Shown: positions 4,865 through 6,141 of the stretch, one piece after another
How the letters are laid out: each line of letters begins with the position of its first letter
Numbering within the stretch: position 1 is the stretch's first letter
NCBI GenBank assembly: GCA_947486675.1
Contig: CANKUF010000047.1
Span: forward strand, 1-6,141
Origin: Acidimicrobiaceae bacterium
GTDB lineage: Bacteria; Actinomycetota; Acidimicrobiia; Acidimicrobiales; Ilumatobacteraceae
Direction: 5' to 3'
Length of the DNA: 6,141 bases
The notes under the pieces: model-generated
What the model saw: the letters and a program-made list of their open reading frames with translations, nothing else
Database searches by the model: none
What the model was told of the DNA's origin: nothing
Program-made: the position numbers and the translations under genes

Positions 4865-6126
4865 GAAACGAGTTCGCCCACACATTCAGTAAATACAGAT
4901 GTGTGCTTGTCCACGTCAGCTTCTGAGTGGAACGGCGTCATCAGCGCCATGTTGTGAAACGGCGTGAGTAATATTCCACGGTTTAGCGCGTACAAATGCA
5001 TGAATGATTCGAGTCCATCGTTCACCGAAGCGGCAGCCTGTGCGCCATTTTGAGGGTGTTCTGAAAACCAGTATTCAGCACGGCAACCAAGTTGCTGCAC
5101 AGTCCATGGCAATGCATATTGATCGATGACATTCTGCACGCCCTTGCTCCAGCGAGTAGCGAGAGGAATAGCGATATCAAAGTCCTCCTGCCTAAGCGCG
5201 TGAGTAAGTGTTGCGCGAATCGCAGCACCAGCAAATGCGCTTCCACTAAGCGTTCCTCCAATACCTGATACATCCAAATCATGACCCTGCATCAATGACT
5301 CAACTTTGTTCGCCACCACTGATGCCATTCCATAGGCGGCAACCGGAACTCCACCACCAATTGTCTTTCCGATTACCAACATGTCTGGTTCAATTCCCCA
5401 CATTCGGGACGCACCCTGCGGACCAGCACAGATGGTGTGGGTTTCATCAAGAATGAGGATGACCCCGTACTGCTTCGTGAGCCTTCGAACACCTTCTAGA
5501 TATCCATCTTGCGGCAAGACGATTCCAATATTTGTTAGTGCGGGCTCCATAAGTACGCATGCAACCCCACCACTTGCCAAGGCATCCTCCATGGCGTCGA
5601 GATCATTAAAAGGAACTGCGATAGTGGTTGTCGCTGGATCCACTTGAGGACCGATCGCTCCAGGACGGCTAATCGTTTTCCCCTGCTCATCAAGAATCAC
5701 CAATGTCTCGTCAACAGTGCCGTGATAGCACCAATCATTCACAACAATTTTGGATTTACCACTCAATGCGCGAGCTATACGCAAACTGAAACGATTGGCA
5801 TCTGTTGCACTCAAACAAAATTGCCACTTAGACATTCCGAATCTTTCAGACAAATTATTCGCGACCCATGAAATATCGGACGACGGCAACATTGTGGTGA
5901 ATCCGCGTTGTGCTTGAAGCGAAATCGCTTGTGAGATTGGAGCATTAGCGTGACCGGTCATCGAGCCCGTATCGCCAAGGCAAAAGTCAACATAAGTGTT
6001 TCCATCAATATCAAAAATGGTGCCGCCTTCTGCCCTGTCGGCGACAACCGGAAACGGACCAGCCCATCGCTTCATCCACGGCATTGGCACGCCAGCTAGC
6101 AGTGATGAACTGGATCGATCAGCCAT
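4861..6126 (-). CDS. Class III PLP-dependent aminotransferase, glutamate-1-semialdehyde aminomutase-like, substrate unknown
   Basis: The 421-residue protein is a complete fold-type I, class III (omega-type) aminotransferase: FDIDGNTYVDFCLGDTG (38-54), a phosphate-loop equivalent SATDANRFSLRIAR (106-119), the ring-stacking CYHG (133-136), LDETHTICAGPQG (226-238) with Asp227 for the PLP pyridine nitrogen, and the Schiff-base lysine K254 in VIGKTIGGGVP (251-261). SATDA replaces the SGTEA form of HemL, and the protein resembles the broad group named 'aspartate aminotransferase family' rather than true HemL, so a haem-pathway role is unlikely and the amino donor and acceptor remain open. It would be cytosolic and dimeric by family. 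Its TGA stop overlaps the transporter ATG by four bases, so the two are co-translated. ATG 6126 has no Shine-Dalgarno and no -10 at leaderless distance; the frame stays open to the right edge, so the true start, or an operon gene upstream, may lie beyond it. Confidence 0.9.
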   Translation of the reverse strand: MADRSSSSLLAGVPMPWMKRWAGPFPVVADRAEGGTIFDIDGNTYVDFCLGDTGSMTGHANAPISQAISLQAQRGFTTMLPSSDISWVANNLSERFGMSKWQFCLSATDANRFSLRIARALSGKSKIVVNDWCYHGTVDETLVILDEQGKTISRPGAIGPQVDPATTTIAVPFNDLDAMEDALASGGVACVLMEPALTNIGIVLPQDGYLEGVRRLTKQYGVILILDETHTICAGPQGASRMWGIEPDMLVIGKTIGGGVPVAAYGMASVVANKVESLMQGHDLDVSGIGGTLSGSAFAGAAIRATLTHALRQEDFDIAIPLATRWSKGVQNVIDQYALPWTVQQLGCRAEYWFSEHPQNGAQAAASVNDGLESFMHLYALNRGILLTPFHNMALMTPFHSEADVDKHTSVFTECVGELVS

Positions 6127-6141
6127 CTTTTGGGATTCGGG

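Noticed and set aside
4503..4883. 126-residue minus-strand frame
   Set aside because: It is an alternative frame of the transporter gene; the transporter frame has the membrane segments and family motifs.
4865..4885. Seven-residue upstream extension of the transporter (MCGRTRF)
   Set aside because: ATG 4864 gives the ATGA overlap with the aminotransferase stop, and the extension adds basic residues before the first membrane segment without support.

Overview
The window is almost entirely coding and holds seven genes in a strictly compact layout. Left to right: the 5' part of a hexapeptide-repeat acyltransferase (minus, cut by the left edge); panB and panC (plus, overlapping); a divergent ProA-like aldehyde dehydrogenase superfamily gene (minus); a glyoxalase II-like metallo-beta-lactamase-fold hydrolase (plus); a TauE/SafE-type membrane transporter and a class III PLP aminotransferase (both minus, ATGA-coupled). 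There is no intergenic stretch longer than 30 bases, no RNA gene, no mobile element and no CRISPR array.

Protein flavour (the acyltransferase, the ProA-like protein, and the SATDANR-type aminotransferase), mid-range base composition, extreme compaction and apparently leaderless genes point to an uncultured, probably aquatic, streamlined actinobacterium, perhaps of the class Acidimicrobiia. This is an inference from remembered family resemblance, not from a search.

The genes alternate head-to-head and tail-to-tail. Both head-to-head gaps (248-277 and 3373-3402) are exactly 30 bp if the leaderless-compatible starts are used. Each contains two back-to-back TANNNT -10 hexamers 5-6 bp apart, and each hexamer lies 6-7 nt from a start codon, so transcription would begin at or next to the start codon. 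The plus-strand halves of the two gaps also share a 13-bp motif. No gene whose upstream region is visible has a convincing Shine-Dalgarno sequence. Both tail-to-tail junctions (11-nt overlap at 1921-1931; 10-nt gap at 4114-4123) have a 9-10 bp hairpin just past the stop of the plus-strand gene, buried in the 3' coding end of the opposing gene, possibly acting as a 3' end signal.

Functionally, panB-panC supplies two of the steps to pantothenate (CoA precursor): ketopantoate formation and its condensation, after reduction to pantoate, with beta-alanine. panD and panE are not in the window. The ProA-like protein is too divergent from true glutamyl-phosphate reductase, and carries an N-terminal extension, so its substrate is open. 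The aminotransferase and the transporter are translationally coupled and probably work on one unidentified metabolite. No known defence, mobile or secondary-metabolite system is visible; the most unusual aspects are the promoter and junction architecture and the two enzymes of unknown substrate.
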